Assembly: GCA_030145085.1 (NCBI GenBank)
Contig: JAQYWG010000005.1
Location: 1 to 39,527 of the forward strand
Length of the DNA stretch: 39,527 bases
Origin: Thermodesulfobacteriota bacterium
GTDB lineage: Bacteria > Desulfobacterota > BSN033 > WVXP01 > G020346125
Direction of reading: 5' to 3'
Part shown: one piece after another, positions 7,063-15,902 of the stretch
How the letters are laid out: each line of letters begins with the position of its first letter
Position numbering within the stretch: the first letter of the stretch is position 1
Notes under the pieces: generated by a model
The model's input: the letters and a program-made list of their open reading frames with translations, nothing else
The model's database searches: none
What the model was told of the DNA's origin: nothing
Made by a program: the position numbers and the translations under genes

Positions 7063-8700
7063 ATGAATCAATTCTTAGGACTGGATCTCAGCACCCAGAG
7101 CCTGACGGCTGTTGTCATAGATCCGTCAGACGGTGAGGTTCACCGGTATTCAATTGATTTCGATGAACGATATCCGGCATATAAAACCCAAAAAGGTGTT
7201 CTGGTTGAGGGTGAATCGAAAGTTGTGCATGCTGACCCCCGAATGTGGGTTGAGGCAGTGGATGACATTTTGAATGTATTAAGAGAGAAACGGCTATCAC
7301 CACGTATTGGTTGTATTGGTGTGTCGGCACAGCAGCATGGGACCGTATATCTTAACAGGAAGGCAGAATACGTTTTGTCTAGACTCGATTCCTCTCAGCC
7401 CTTGCTTCAGCAGATTAATAATATTTTCTCCAGACCGACCTCTCCAGTTTGGATGGATTCAAGTACACACCAGGAATGTTTAGAGATTACAGCAGCCCTA
7501 GGCGGCGAGGCAAATGTTGTGCGACTCACCGGATCAAGAGCGACCGAGAGATTCTCTGGTCCTCAAATCCGAAAATTCTGGAAAGAAGATCCATCGAGTT
7601 ATCGAAAGACCGAACACATCGGGCTGATCAGCTCGTTTATCACTTCTCTTTTGATAGGGCGAGTAGCTCCCGTGGACTCCGGGGATGGTTTTGGTACGAA
7701 TTTAGCCGATATCCGTAAAGGTAAATGGAGTAAAGAGGCTCTTATTGCGACATCACCGGACCTGGAAAGTCGATTACCGAAATTGCTCGGAAAAGACGAA
7801 TCTCTTGGCACTGTGGCACAATATCTTGTGGAAAGATATGGTTTTACCCCCACGACAGAAGTTATCGTCGGTTCCGGAGACAATCCGAACAGCTTGGTTG
7901 GGCTTGGGCTTATTGGAGAGACCGAAAGAAGGGCAATCAGCCTTGGGACGAGCGATACATACTTCGGTTACATGCGTAAATTGTCAGATGGCGAACGATC
8001 TGAAGGGCACATCTTCGGCACAGCCGATGGAAACTATATGTTTTTGTTGTGCTTTAAAAATGGGAGTCTGGCTAGAGAACATATCAAAAACATGTATAAC
8101 TTGTCATGGAATGATTTCTCAGAAATTCTGCTCACGACTTCACCGGGCAATGACGGCAGAATCATGCTGCCCTTTTTCTCGTCCGAGATTACACCATTGG
8201 TATTAAATCCTAAAGTTTGGAGGTTTGGAGGGCTCGCCGAAGAAGATGTGAAAGGGAACGTTCGAGGGATTGCCGAAGCTCAAATTATGTCTATGTATCT
8301 ACACTCCGCTTGGGCAGGTAAGCGGCCTAAGACAATTTTGGTGACCGGTGGAGGATCCGATAATCCCGGGCTATTAAAGCTCATTTCACAAGTTTTCAAT
8401 GCTGTTGTTCAAACATTTGAGGTAAAAGATAGTGCGGCTCTAGGAGCAGCAATCAGGGCTGCCCATTGGTCATTAAACAAAAAAGGAATTGCAAAGAGCT
8501 GGAACGAGCTGTGGGACTTATTTACAAAAGAAAAAGCTGCTGAAACTGTATCCCCATATGAAGAAGAAGTTCAGATATACCATGCCAAAGATGGATTGCT
8601 GAGTGTATATGACTCTTGTGAGAAATTTGCATTAGGATTCGGCGAGAACCCAGACGGGAAACTACGTAGATTTAGGAGAATCTTTGTTAGAAATACGTAG
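7063..8700 (+). CDS. xylB: FGGY-family xylulokinase of the animal XYLB type
   Basis: The 545-residue kinase has the FGGY architecture: the phosphate-1 motif LGLDLSTQSLTAVVID, CIGVSAQQHGTVYL, SPVWMDSSTHQECLE, LTGSRATERFSGPQI, VDSGDGFGTNL, GSGDNPNSLVGL, ISLGTSDTYF, the LLCFKNGSLAREHI block, and the C-terminal adenosine motif ILVTGGGSDNPGLL. The WMDSST, LTGSRAxERF and CFKNGSLxRE blocks are characteristic of the eukaryotic-type D-xylulokinase and differ from E. coli XylB. It would phosphorylate D-xylulose or a related ketose. The start has AGGAGG seven bases upstream. Parts are visibly more AT-rich than the neighbouring TRAP genes, which could mean separate acquisition. It diverges from the cupin operon. 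Confidence 0.87.
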   Translation: MNQFLGLDLSTQSLTAVVIDPSDGEVHRYSIDFDERYPAYKTQKGVLVEGESKVVHADPRMWVEAVDDILNVLREKRLSPRIGCIGVSAQQHGTVYLNRKAEYVLSRLDSSQPLLQQINNIFSRPTSPVWMDSSTHQECLEITAALGGEANVVRLTGSRATERFSGPQIRKFWKEDPSSYRKTEHIGLISSFITSLLIGRVAPVDSGDGFGTNLADIRKGKWSKEALIATSPDLESRLPKLLGKDESLGTVAQYLVERYGFTPTTEVIVGSGDNPNSLVGLGLIGETERRAISLGTSDTYFGYMRKLSDGERSEGHIFGTADGNYMFLLCFKNGSLAREHIKNMYNLSWNDFSEILLTTSPGNDGRIMLPFFSSEITPLVLNPKVWRFGGLAEEDVKGNVRGIAEAQIMSMYLHSAWAGKRPKTILVTGGGSDNPGLLKLISQVFNAVVQTFEVKDSAALGAAIRAAHWSLNKKGIAKSWNELWDLFTKEKAAETVSPYEEEVQIYHAKDGLLSVYDSCEKFALGFGENPDGKLRRFRRIFVRNT

Positions 8701-8716
8701 CTTTACTAGTAAATAT

Positions 8717-8831
8717 TTCAAGATGAACTCGTGCATGAAAAGATGATGGAAAAGTGTTGATTTGCGTTTGTATTATGGTAAACACCGGGACCTGGATAAT
8801 CTGAGCAGTTCAGTTAGGAATCGATACCTGG
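8717..8831. repeat. Dispersed intergenic repeat (copy at 8.7 kb)
   Basis: It starts with TTCAAGATGAACTCG, identical to the copy at 10454. It ends with CAGTTAGGAATCGATACCTGG, whose last ten bases would complement the CAGGTATCG arm of the copy at 24296-24304. The middle has diverged. The remainder of the gap up to 8932 has no gene. Confidence 0.55.
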
Positions 8832-8932
8832 CAATCTCCTTCCTTATCCCAACCCGGAGAGTAAAAGGGAAAGGGCAGTAGATGACCGTTAATTATGCCA
8901 GAGGTCTGGAGGGTAACAGGAGCACTTCGAAA

Positions 8933-10084
8933 TTACGGTTTCATGGTAGCTCGCATGCATTTCCAGCTCTTAGCAACTCTCAGGGCACCCATTACTCCTT
9001 CCTCGGTCAAATCAAACCAATGGGTTTGAATTTTCCGCCAGGGGTATTTAGTGAGAGTTCTATCAATGAGGGATATAGCATCGGATACGGTATTTGGAGG
9101 ATAACCTTTGCTTCCCAGGATTGTTAGGTCCTTTCGAAGGATGTGGTGCCAGTTGGTCTCAACTGGACCTGCGTCAGTAAAAACTCCCATTTCTACATAG
9201 GTTCCTCCGCTTCGAACCATCTCCAGCCCTTCCGGAATAGCGGAAGGCAATCCAGTACAGTCTATAACAAGGTCTGCGCCTCTAGCATCGGTTAGCTCTT
9301 TTACTTTTTGGATTCTCTCCTGAGGAGCCCTCACTTCGTCAATGTTAATGGTGTAGTCTGCTCCAAACTCCCGACATAGACGATTCCTTGGCTCTTCTGG
9401 TGATCCAATGACTATGGTTTTCCCCGCCCCAGATTCCCTGGCCACTATCATACAAAGAAGCCCAATAGCGCCTGATCCCTGAATTACTACACTTTGTCCT
9501 AGTCCAAATCCTTCTCTGGCAAAGGGCATACCTCCTAGAAAAGAGCGCTCTATTGCCCTGATAGCAGATGATAGAGGCTCCACCAATGCCCCTATATCCA
9601 CTTCCCAGTGATCTGGAAGTTTGAAGATATTAGTGTTGGGATAGATGTCAAAGTCGAAGTACAATTTTTCGCTCCAGGAGCCCCAAAGATGAGGAGGGTT
9701 AGCTACCCCTATGCGAGCATACTGAATCTGCTTATCGCATATATTTTCCCTGGCTCTAGCTATCTTGCAATTGTAACAGCTCCCACAGGGGATAAGAGGG
9801 GGTATGGTAACCAAATCTCCTTCCCTTAATTTCTTTCCGGTTCGGTCCTCTTTTACTTCAGCTCCGAGCTTGGATATTACCCCGGAGAATTCGTGCCCCA
9901 GTATTAGCGGCCATTCAAGAGGTGTTGGCCACTTACCATCCCATATGCCTATGTCTGTACCGCATATTCCGGAGGCCTTAATCTCAATCAAGCCTGACCT
10001 TCTATGAACCTCTGGTTCTTTAAACTCCCTTATCTCGACGGGTGATCCAGGCCCCTCAAAGACGGCTGCTCTTACTTTGTTCAT
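8933..10084 (-). CDS. Zinc-dependent medium-chain alcohol/polyol dehydrogenase
   Basis: The 383-residue protein is a medium-chain dehydrogenase. The catalytic zinc site is Cys41 (GICGTD), His64-Glu65 (LGHEFSG) and the glutamate in LVEPLSSA. The structural zinc cysteines are at 100, 103, 106 and 116, with a slightly stretched last gap. The cofactor loop reads VVIQGSGAIGLL. It resembles threonine/sorbitol dehydrogenases, so a sugar alcohol or 2-keto-acid-related substrate near the kinase and sugar-acid genes is plausible. It is transcribed leftward and convergent with the kinase gene, with a repeat in between. No obvious promoter was found in the 100 bases upstream. Confidence 0.88.
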   Translation of the reverse strand: MNKVRAAVFEGPGSPVEIREFKEPEVHRRSGLIEIKASGICGTDIGIWDGKWPTPLEWPLILGHEFSGVISKLGAEVKEDRTGKKLREGDLVTIPPLIPCGSCYNCKIARARENICDKQIQYARIGVANPPHLWGSWSEKLYFDFDIYPNTNIFKLPDHWEVDIGALVEPLSSAIRAIERSFLGGMPFAREGFGLGQSVVIQGSGAIGLLCMIVARESGAGKTIVIGSPEEPRNRLCREFGADYTINIDEVRAPQERIQKVKELTDARGADLVIDCTGLPSAIPEGLEMVRSGGTYVEMGVFTDAGPVETNWHHILRKDLTILGSKGYPPNTVSDAISLIDRTLTKYPWRKIQTHWFDLTEEGVMGALRVAKSWKCMRATMKP

Positions 10085-10453
10085 GGCAATATCTCTAGAT
10101 CTTAAATGGTTATGATAGACTCTCGATGAAAAAGGGAAGGACGGTTAGAGACCAACATCATTCTTACCGTATTGAATTTTGTTGATAGGAAATTGCTTTT
10201 TGAACCTACAGGGCATTTAACACAAAAATCAGGAAAAGGTCAACCTTTTTTCCTGTTTTTGATCCGAGATTGATCTTTGGAAGCCGATGTAACGGTAGGA
10301 GTTGAGATAGGATTGAGATTTTGCAGCTAATTGCCGGCTTTTGGGTAATGAGCCGGCAGGAGATGAGTAGAGCTTCCCTCTAGCCCTCATGACAGCGACA
10401 ATTTGGGGTAACTCATTCTGGCCTGCTTTCCCGATATTGCCAGGGGTGAAGAA
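10085..10453. other. Intergenic region with one strong hairpin
   Basis: No coding frame is supported. A perfect 8-bp stem (TGCCGGCT 10332-10339, AGCCGGCA 10351-10358) stands out. It is not followed by a T run on either strand, so a terminator role is not evident. Confidence 0.45.
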
Positions 10454-10570
10454 TTCAAGATGAACTCGATAATCCAGCCCGGGTCCAGATTATGCCATAA
10501 TTCAATCGCAATTCGATAGTTTTCGGTTGGGGTGCTGAGTATCGAATACAGTTAGAAATAGATACTTGGG
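10454..10570. repeat. Dispersed intergenic repeat (copy at 10.5 kb)
   Basis: The unit runs from TTCAAGATGAACTCG through CCAGCCCGGGTCC, GATTATG and GATAGTTTTCGG to GAATACAGTTAG. AGTATC (10538-10543) pairs with GATACT (10561-10566) around the conserved ATACAGTTAG loop. It aligns along most of its length with 24214-24312. It abuts the 3' end of the sulfite-oxidase-like pseudogene. Confidence 0.7.
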
Positions 10571-10593
10571 AAGCTCCGTTGGTAGGGGCAAGT

Positions 10594-11098
10594 TCGGAAT
10601 ATCCCCGCAGTTCCCAAAAGCCGGAGATATAACGGTCCATAAATTCTACCTTAACAACACTCTTAGCGGACTTGTAGCCCCACAGATAAGGGAAAAATCC
10701 CCTGACAGGGCCTCCGTAATCCTCTTCCAGGTATTCGCCATCGAACTCGTAAGCGAGAAGGGTTCTATCACGAAGGGCACCTCGATAGGAATGGTGGTAT
10801 CGTAAATCATTCTATAAGACCAGAAACGAACTTACTTGGTGGTAGTATCAACCTGGACCTCATCGAACAGGTCGGCAGCCTTCACGCCTCCCCACCTCCC
10901 TCGCATTTAGAATCTGGTGACGCTCGTTAGGCGTGCGTCGGCAATCGATTTCGGTAATGCGGTCAGTTCCTGCCATGTGAATGTTTTTGGGTTCGCGCAG
11001 AGGCCGCTCACCTCGATGCCCCAAGCCTCCCGGTTGAGTTCGCCCGGATGGCCTTCCGCCCAGAAAACTGGCGTACGCAACTCTTTCAGCCTGCTCAT
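10594..11098 (-). pseudogene. Sulfite-oxidase-like molybdopterin oxidoreductase, broken by two stops and a frameshift
   Basis: The reading starts at an ATG with AGGAGGTGATGT upstream and gives the family N-terminus (HPGELNREAWGIEVSGL, then FTWQELTALP). TAA at 10907-10909 interrupts TSVTRF-stop-MRGRWGGVKAADLFDEV. A second TAA at 10832-10834 stands in front of VRFWSYRMIYDTTIPIEV. Near 10775 one base is missing; after the shift the protein continues RDRTLLAYEFDGEYLEED, GGPVRGFFPYLWGYKSAKS and GFWELRGYS, the usual C-terminus. Repairing the three lesions would give about 168 residues, a compact single-domain member of the oxidoreductase molybdopterin-binding (SUOX/YedY-like) fold. The clean homology on both sides of each lesion indicates recent inactivation. 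Confidence 0.85.
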
Positions 11099-11235
11099 AC
11101 ATCACCTCCTGAGTTCGGATCTCCTTTTTCAAAGTATAGGAGGTCTGCGGAAGTCTGGCAAGCGCCTCACCTTCGCCTTCCTCTATACGGCATCCATTTT
11201 AAAGGATTATCTTCTCACCTTATTTTAAATCATGT

Positions 11236-11241
11236 TATAAT
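11236..11241 (+). promoter_or_regulatory. Possible -10 element of the DUF1295 operon
   Basis: A perfect TATAAT lies 42 bases before the first gene of the rightward lipid operon, within an AT-rich stretch. No good -35 hexamer is at the expected distance, so it may need an activator or be incidental. Confidence 0.35.
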
Positions 11242-11282
11242 TAGGTTTAATGTTAGGGATCACTTGATAAAAGGAGATGACA

Positions 11283-12053
11283 GTGACGACGTTGTTTGCG
11301 CTAGAGACAGCGGTCATTGGGGTTTACATGACGATATGGTTCCTGATCGCCCTCCGGCTGAGACGAAATGACGTGGCAGATATTGCCTGGGGGGGAGGGT
11401 TTATCATTGCCGCCTTCATCGCTCTATTCGCTGCAGGAACAGTAACGCTGCGCTCGGCTATCGTAACGCTACTAGTTTTGATCTGGGGCGTGAGGCTGGC
11501 CATACACATCGGTCTCAGGAGCTCACGCAAAGGGGAAGACCCTCGCTACCGCGCATGGCGCGAGTCGTGGGGGAGATTCTTTATTGTCCGCTCTTTTTTC
11601 CAGATTTTTATGCTCCAAGGCCTTCTGCTCCTTGTCATCTCTTTCCCCGTGATCCAGATTAATGTGGCGCCAACTAGCCCCCTTACCCTCCTGGATGGCC
11701 TGGGAATCGCCGTGTGGCTCACGGGCTTCTTTTTCGAAGTGACAGGAGACTGGCAACTGAAGCAGTTCGTCCAGAACCCCGCAAATAGAGGAAAACTCAT
11801 TAATACCGGACTTTGGCGCTACAGCCGGCACCCTAACTACTTCGGCGAGGTGACGCAGTGGTGGGGAATTTACCTCATCGCCCTTTCCACGCCTCGGGGA
11901 TGGATAACCATCCTCGGGCCGATCACGATAACGGTCTTGATCCTTTTTGTCTCCGGAATTCCGATGCTGGAGAAAAAATACCATGGCAGACCGGAGTTTG
12001 AGGCCTACAAACGGCGGACCAGTGCGTTCTTCCCGCTGCCGCCAAAGCAATGA
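11283..12053 (+). CDS. DUF1295 membrane protein (steroid 5-alpha-reductase-like)
   Basis: The protein of about 256 residues has five to seven membrane helices and the DUF1295 signature: ADIAWGGGFI, IWGVRLAIHIGLR, EDPRYRAWRESWG, and the C-terminal GLWRYSRHPNYFGEVTQWWG with GIPMLEKKY. The last block resembles the NADPH-binding part of steroid reductases and isoprenylcysteine methyltransferases. Members often reside beside CFA synthase and DUF1365 genes and are thought to reduce or modify lipid double bonds; the reaction is unproved. AAAGGAG touches the ATG at 11277 but lies six bases from the GTG at 11283, so GTG is preferred. It heads an operon of six genes. Confidence 0.88.
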   Translation: MTTLFALETAVIGVYMTIWFLIALRLRRNDVADIAWGGGFIIAAFIALFAAGTVTLRSAIVTLLVLIWGVRLAIHIGLRSSRKGEDPRYRAWRESWGRFFIVRSFFQIFMLQGLLLLVISFPVIQINVAPTSPLTLLDGLGIAVWLTGFFFEVTGDWQLKQFVQNPANRGKLINTGLWRYSRHPNYFGEVTQWWGIYLIALSTPRGWITILGPITITVLILFVSGIPMLEKKYHGRPEFEAYKRRTSAFFPLPPKQ

Positions 12054-12064
12054 AGGAGACGCTT

Positions 12065-12481
12065 ATGTGGCATACCCTAAAGGTTTATCTTTTGCTGCTT
12101 CCGGTCCTTTTTGTTCTCGATTTTCTCTGGCTGGGGGTCCTGATGTCCGGTTTCTATAAAAGGGAACTGGGCCCATTCCTGAGGCTCTCGGGTGACGCCC
12201 TAAAGCCCATCCCCTGGGCAGCCATCGTGGTTTATCTCGCAATTCCGTTGGGGGTGGTTCTGTTCGCGCTTCCGCGGGTTTCAAGGGAGAACCTCTTGGC
12301 CTCGTCCCTCTTCTGGGGTTTTCTCTATGGTGTTGTTCTTTATGCTGTCTATGACATGACGAATTATTCGCTGCTAAAAGGCTGGCCCCTCAAGGTCTCC
12401 ATGGTTGATATATGCTGGGGGGGATTGTTGAACGCATCTGCCACATACGCTGCGGCCCTGCTCGACCGTTGGATGAAGTAG
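12065..12481 (+). CDS. DUF2177 family membrane protein
   Basis: A 138-residue protein of four helices with the family pattern VLDFLWLGVLMSGFY, an IPLGVVLFALPR helix, LFWGFLYGVVLYAVYDMTNYSLLKGWPL and a C-terminal VDICWGGLLNA. Its function is unknown; the family recurs in clusters with CFA synthase and DUF1295. The ATG at 12065 has AAGGAG six bases upstream, whereas the frame start at 12050 overlaps the previous stop with no ribosome-binding site of its own. Confidence 0.85.
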   Translation: MWHTLKVYLLLLPVLFVLDFLWLGVLMSGFYKRELGPFLRLSGDALKPIPWAAIVVYLAIPLGVVLFALPRVSRENLLASSLFWGFLYGVVLYAVYDMTNYSLLKGWPLKVSMVDICWGGLLNASATYAAALLDRWMK

Positions 12482-12517
12482 ACGAAACTCATTTGATACC
12501 CTGATAGGGGCAGCTCC

Positions 12518-13762
12518 ATGAAGATCGCTATTATCGGAGGGGGCATTTCCGGGATGGTTGCTGCCTATCTCCTGAACCAGGACCATGGCATCACGCTTTT
12601 CGAGGCCAATGATTACATTGGCGGGCATACGCATACGATTGACGCACCGGCGAATGGTAGGACCTATGCCGTGGACACGGGCTTCATCGTTTTTAATGAG
12701 ACGACTTACCCGAATTTCTGTGACCTGTTGAATAGGCTTGACGTTGCCTCTCAGCCCTCGTCCATGACGTTTAGTGTCAAGTGTGAAAAGACCGGCCTGG
12801 AATACGGTCCACATTCACTTAATACCCTCTTTGCCCAGAGAAAGAATTTGTTCTCCCCGTCTTTCTATCGTATGATTTTAGATATTTTCCGTTTCAGGCG
12901 GGATTTCGATCGCCTCCTCTCCGATGATCAGGGTGAGCAGGAACTCGGACCCTATCTGACCGGGAAGGGTTATTCCCGTCGATTCATCGATCATTTCCTT
13001 ATCCCTCTGGGGTCGTCGCTCTGGTCGGCGGACCCGAGGGACGTTCACAATTTTCCCCTCCAGACTTTTGTCCGCTTTTTTAAGAATCACGGCTTTCTCA
13101 AGGTGCGGCATTCCATCCGTTGGAGGGTCATCCAGGGGGGCTCCCGGGAATATGTTAAAAGGCTTACAGCCTCCTATAAAGAAAAGATCCGGCTGAAAAC
13201 GCCTATCCGAGGAGTGACCCGTCATCCCGATTACGTGGACGTGCTTCCGGCAAATGACGATCCCGTACGGTTTGATCATGTGTTGATAGCAACCCATAGC
13301 GACCAGGCGTTAGAATTGCTCACGGATCCTTCCCCGGCTGAAAGGGAGATCCTCGGGTCCATCCCGTACCAGGAAAACCTGACGGTCCTGCATACGGACA
13401 GTTCTATCCTCCCCAAGCACTCCTCTCTCTGGTCGAGCTGGAATTACCTCATCCCGGATGAGGAAGTTCGAAGGGCTGCCCTCACTTACGATATGAACAT
13501 CCTCCAGACGATCAGCGCGCAGGTTGAATTTTGCGTCACCCTGAACCGACCGGAAGCGATCGCCCCGGAAAAGGTCATCGGAACTTTTGTCTATCATCAT
13601 CCCATCTATCGGAAGGATGCTCCTCAGGCACAGCAGAGGCATGGAGAGATCAGCGGCAAGAACCGGACGCATTACTGCGGAGCATACTGGGGCTATGGGT
13701 TTCACGAGGACGGCGTGAAGGCCGCCCTGACCGCGTGCCGGTTCTTTGGAAAGGGACTTTAA
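12518..13762 (+). CDS. FAD-dependent flavin amine oxidase-like oxidoreductase
   Basis: The 414-residue protein begins with the dinucleotide-binding motif IAIIGGGISGMVAAYLL, followed by FEANDYIGGHTHT and the substrate-side VDTGFIVFNETTYPN. Near the C-terminus CGAYWGYGFHEDGVKAAL closes the FAD fold. This is the NAD/FAD-binding protein that commonly precedes DUF1365 and a CFA synthase. In Rhodobacter such gene families have been tied to furan fatty acid formation, so desaturation or oxidation of a membrane acyl chain is a reasonable guess. A weak GGGG ribosome-binding site is present. The gene ends one base before the DUF1365 start. Confidence 0.88.
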   Translation: MKIAIIGGGISGMVAAYLLNQDHGITLFEANDYIGGHTHTIDAPANGRTYAVDTGFIVFNETTYPNFCDLLNRLDVASQPSSMTFSVKCEKTGLEYGPHSLNTLFAQRKNLFSPSFYRMILDIFRFRRDFDRLLSDDQGEQELGPYLTGKGYSRRFIDHFLIPLGSSLWSADPRDVHNFPLQTFVRFFKNHGFLKVRHSIRWRVIQGGSREYVKRLTASYKEKIRLKTPIRGVTRHPDYVDVLPANDDPVRFDHVLIATHSDQALELLTDPSPAEREILGSIPYQENLTVLHTDSSILPKHSSLWSSWNYLIPDEEVRRAALTYDMNILQTISAQVEFCVTLNRPEAIAPEKVIGTFVYHHPIYRKDAPQAQQRHGEISGKNRTHYCGAYWGYGFHEDGVKAALTACRFFGKGL

Positions 13763-13763
13763 T

Positions 13764-14543
13764 ATGGAGAGCTGTCTCTACGAGGGGCATGTACGTCACG
13801 TGCGGCACAACCCCGTTCACAATGCCTTCCGCTACTCGGTCTTTTTCCTTTACCTGGATTTCGATGAACTCGGCAGGGTGTTTAAAGGCAGGTGGTTCTG
13901 GTCCATTGACCGATTCAACATTGCCTATCTCCGGAGGAACGACCATTTTGGCGATCCCTCCTTACCGCTGGAACAGGCGGTCCGCGACCTCGTTGAACGG
14001 AAGACCGGCAGACGGCCCTCTGGCCCCATTTGTATGCTGGCACACCTACGGTACTTCGGCTATAACTTCAACCCAGCAAGTATCTATTTCTGCTATGGCA
14101 AGGGTAAGGTGTCCGTCGAAACGATTGTGGTCGAGATTCACAATACGCCCTGGGGAGAAGTCTTCTGCTATGTCCTCGACGAGGCCAATAACGAGGGTAC
14201 AGTTAAAGACAAACGGTTTCGGTTCCCCAAGGCTTTCCACGTATCGCCTTTTATGGACATGGACCTTGATTATGATTGGCGATTCACGGAGCCCGGTAAT
14301 TCCCTGAACGTGAGTATGATTAACTTCGAACAAGGGAAAGAGATCTTCAAGGCCGACCTCACCCTGGAACGCCGTGAGATCACAGGTCGGAGTCTCGCCC
14401 GCGTTCTGACCCAGTATCCGCTCATGACCCTAAAGGTGATCGCGGCCATCTACTGGCAGGCGTTCAGGCTTTGGATCAAGGGAGCCCCTCTTTATACCCA
14501 TCCGGCCAAGCGCGGGACCATAACAGAGGCAACGAAACCATGA
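13764..14543 (+). CDS. DUF1365 family protein
   Basis: The 259-residue protein has the DUF1365 features: ESCLYEGHVRHVRHNPVHNAFRY, FFLYLDFDEL, HLRYFGYNFNPASIYFCY, EIHNTPWGEVFCYVL, KAFHVSPFMDMDLDYDW, and a C-terminal AIYWQAFRLWIKG. The many conserved histidines suggest a metal site but no structure is inferred here. The ATG at 13764 follows GGAAAGGGA; an upstream frame start at 13746 would overlap the FAD gene. Its TGA overlaps the ATG of the CFA synthase, which implies coupled translation and a shared pathway acting on membrane lipids. Confidence 0.9.
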   Translation: MESCLYEGHVRHVRHNPVHNAFRYSVFFLYLDFDELGRVFKGRWFWSIDRFNIAYLRRNDHFGDPSLPLEQAVRDLVERKTGRRPSGPICMLAHLRYFGYNFNPASIYFCYGKGKVSVETIVVEIHNTPWGEVFCYVLDEANNEGTVKDKRFRFPKAFHVSPFMDMDLDYDWRFTEPGNSLNVSMINFEQGKEIFKADLTLERREITGRSLARVLTQYPLMTLKVIAAIYWQAFRLWIKGAPLYTHPAKRGTITEATKP

Positions 14544-15895
14544 AAAAGAGCATCATCCCTTCAAGCCCCAGACCAGGCATTAGTATCGTCCCTTCCGGAC
14601 TGACCGGCATACTGGGCACAATAGCTAAGAAAACCATCGATTCCCATCTCACGAAAATTAGACGGGGACAGATCACCCTCATTGACAATGGGAAGCGCCA
14701 AGTATACGGAGAAACAGGCCCCTCGGTAAAGCTCCGCGCCACGGTTACAGTCCACGATCCGGCATTTTACACCGACATGGCCTTTGGCGGGAGTATCGGG
14801 GCTGCCGAAGCCTACATGGCCGGGTTCTGGTCCGCTGACAATCTCACTGCCCTCATCAGGATCATGGTCCTGAACCGAGAGGTACTCATGGGCATAGAGG
14901 GAGGGTTTGCACGGCTCACAGCACCTCTCCACAAGTTGATCTATGCCTTCCAGAAAAATACGAGGGATGGGAGCAGGAAGAACATCGCGGCCCACTATGA
15001 TCTAGGGAACGACTTCTACGCCCTTTTCCTGGACCAAACCATGACATACTCCTGCAACATCTTCGAACGCGAGGACACAACCCTTGAGGAGGCGGCGATC
15101 GCCAAGTACGATCGTATCTGCAGGAAACTCCGCCTCGGACCCCACAATCACGTGCTCGAAATCGGGAGTGGCTGGGGTGGATTTGCTATCCACGCAGCCA
15201 AAAAATACGGATGTCTGATCACGACCACGACAATCTCTAGGGATCAGTACGACCTTGCGTCGGAACGTGTCGAGAAGGCGGGGCTAAGGAACAGGATTGA
15301 GCTCCTGTTTGAGGATTACCGAGACCTTAAGGGGAAGTTTGATAGACTCGTCTCTATCGAGATGATCGAGGCCGTTGGTCATCACTTTCTCGATACCTTC
15401 TTCAAGGCCTGCAGCAACCTCCTGACGGACGACGGAATGATGGCCCTCCAGGCCATCACCATCACCGACCAGGCCTACGACGGGCAAGTCCGATCTCCAG
15501 ACTTCATCAAGCGCTACATCTTTCCCGGAAGCTTTATCCCCTCTGTAAGTGTCATAACCAGCTCCGTCGCGAGGGGCACGGACATGAAGCTTTTCCATCT
15601 TGAAGACCTCACTCCCCACTATGCGCAGACCCTCCGGGCCTGGCGAGAACGCTTCTTCAACCACATCGACGAGGTGAGGAAACTGGGTTATCCCGAGAGC
15701 TTCATCAGAATGTGGGAGTACTACCTCTGCTACTGTGAGGGGGGATTCTTGGAGCGGTATATTGGAGATGTACAGATGATCTTCACCAAACCGGACTGTA
15801 GACAGGATCCCATCCTGCCAATCCTTGGCAGGAATAACACATCAAGAATGTTAAACAAGGCTGTCGCCGCTACTCCGGAGCTCAAATCGGGCTAA
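14540..15895 (+). CDS. cfa: Cyclopropane-fatty-acyl-phospholipid synthase (first copy)
   Basis: A 451-residue SAM-dependent enzyme of full CFA length. The N-terminal lipid-binding region (residues about 30-140, with FGGSIGAAEAYMAGFW) is followed by HYDLGNDFYALFLDQTMTYSC near residue 152, the SAM motif VLEIGSGWGGFA near 204, SIEMIEAVGHH near 273, and the C-terminal YYLCYCEGGF active-site segment. It would methylenate or methylate the double bond of unsaturated acyl chains in phospholipids at the inner membrane. In this neighbourhood a related methylation, not cyclopropanation, is also possible. It overlaps DUF1365 by ATGA and is followed after seven bases by DUF2878. Confidence 0.92.
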   Translation: MKKSIIPSSPRPGISIVPSGLTGILGTIAKKTIDSHLTKIRRGQITLIDNGKRQVYGETGPSVKLRATVTVHDPAFYTDMAFGGSIGAAEAYMAGFWSADNLTALIRIMVLNREVLMGIEGGFARLTAPLHKLIYAFQKNTRDGSRKNIAAHYDLGNDFYALFLDQTMTYSCNIFEREDTTLEEAAIAKYDRICRKLRLGPHNHVLEIGSGWGGFAIHAAKKYGCLITTTTISRDQYDLASERVEKAGLRNRIELLFEDYRDLKGKFDRLVSIEMIEAVGHHFLDTFFKACSNLLTDDGMMALQAITITDQAYDGQVRSPDFIKRYIFPGSFIPSVSVITSSVARGTDMKLFHLEDLTPHYAQTLRAWRERFFNHIDEVRKLGYPESFIRMWEYYLCYCEGGFLERYIGDVQMIFTKPDCRQDPILPILGRNNTSRMLNKAVAATPELKSG

Positions 15896-15902
15896 TCATC
15901 GT

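Noticed and set aside
10455-10640. Separate small gene on the minus strand (starts MDRYISGFWELRGYS)
   Set aside because: Its beginning is the C-terminus of the broken sulfite-oxidase-like gene, and the rest reads through the dispersed repeat.
10832-10909. Stop-codon readthrough (selenocysteine or pyrrolysine) in the molybdopterin gene
   Set aside because: Both stops are TAA, which neither recoding system uses, and there is an additional frameshift.
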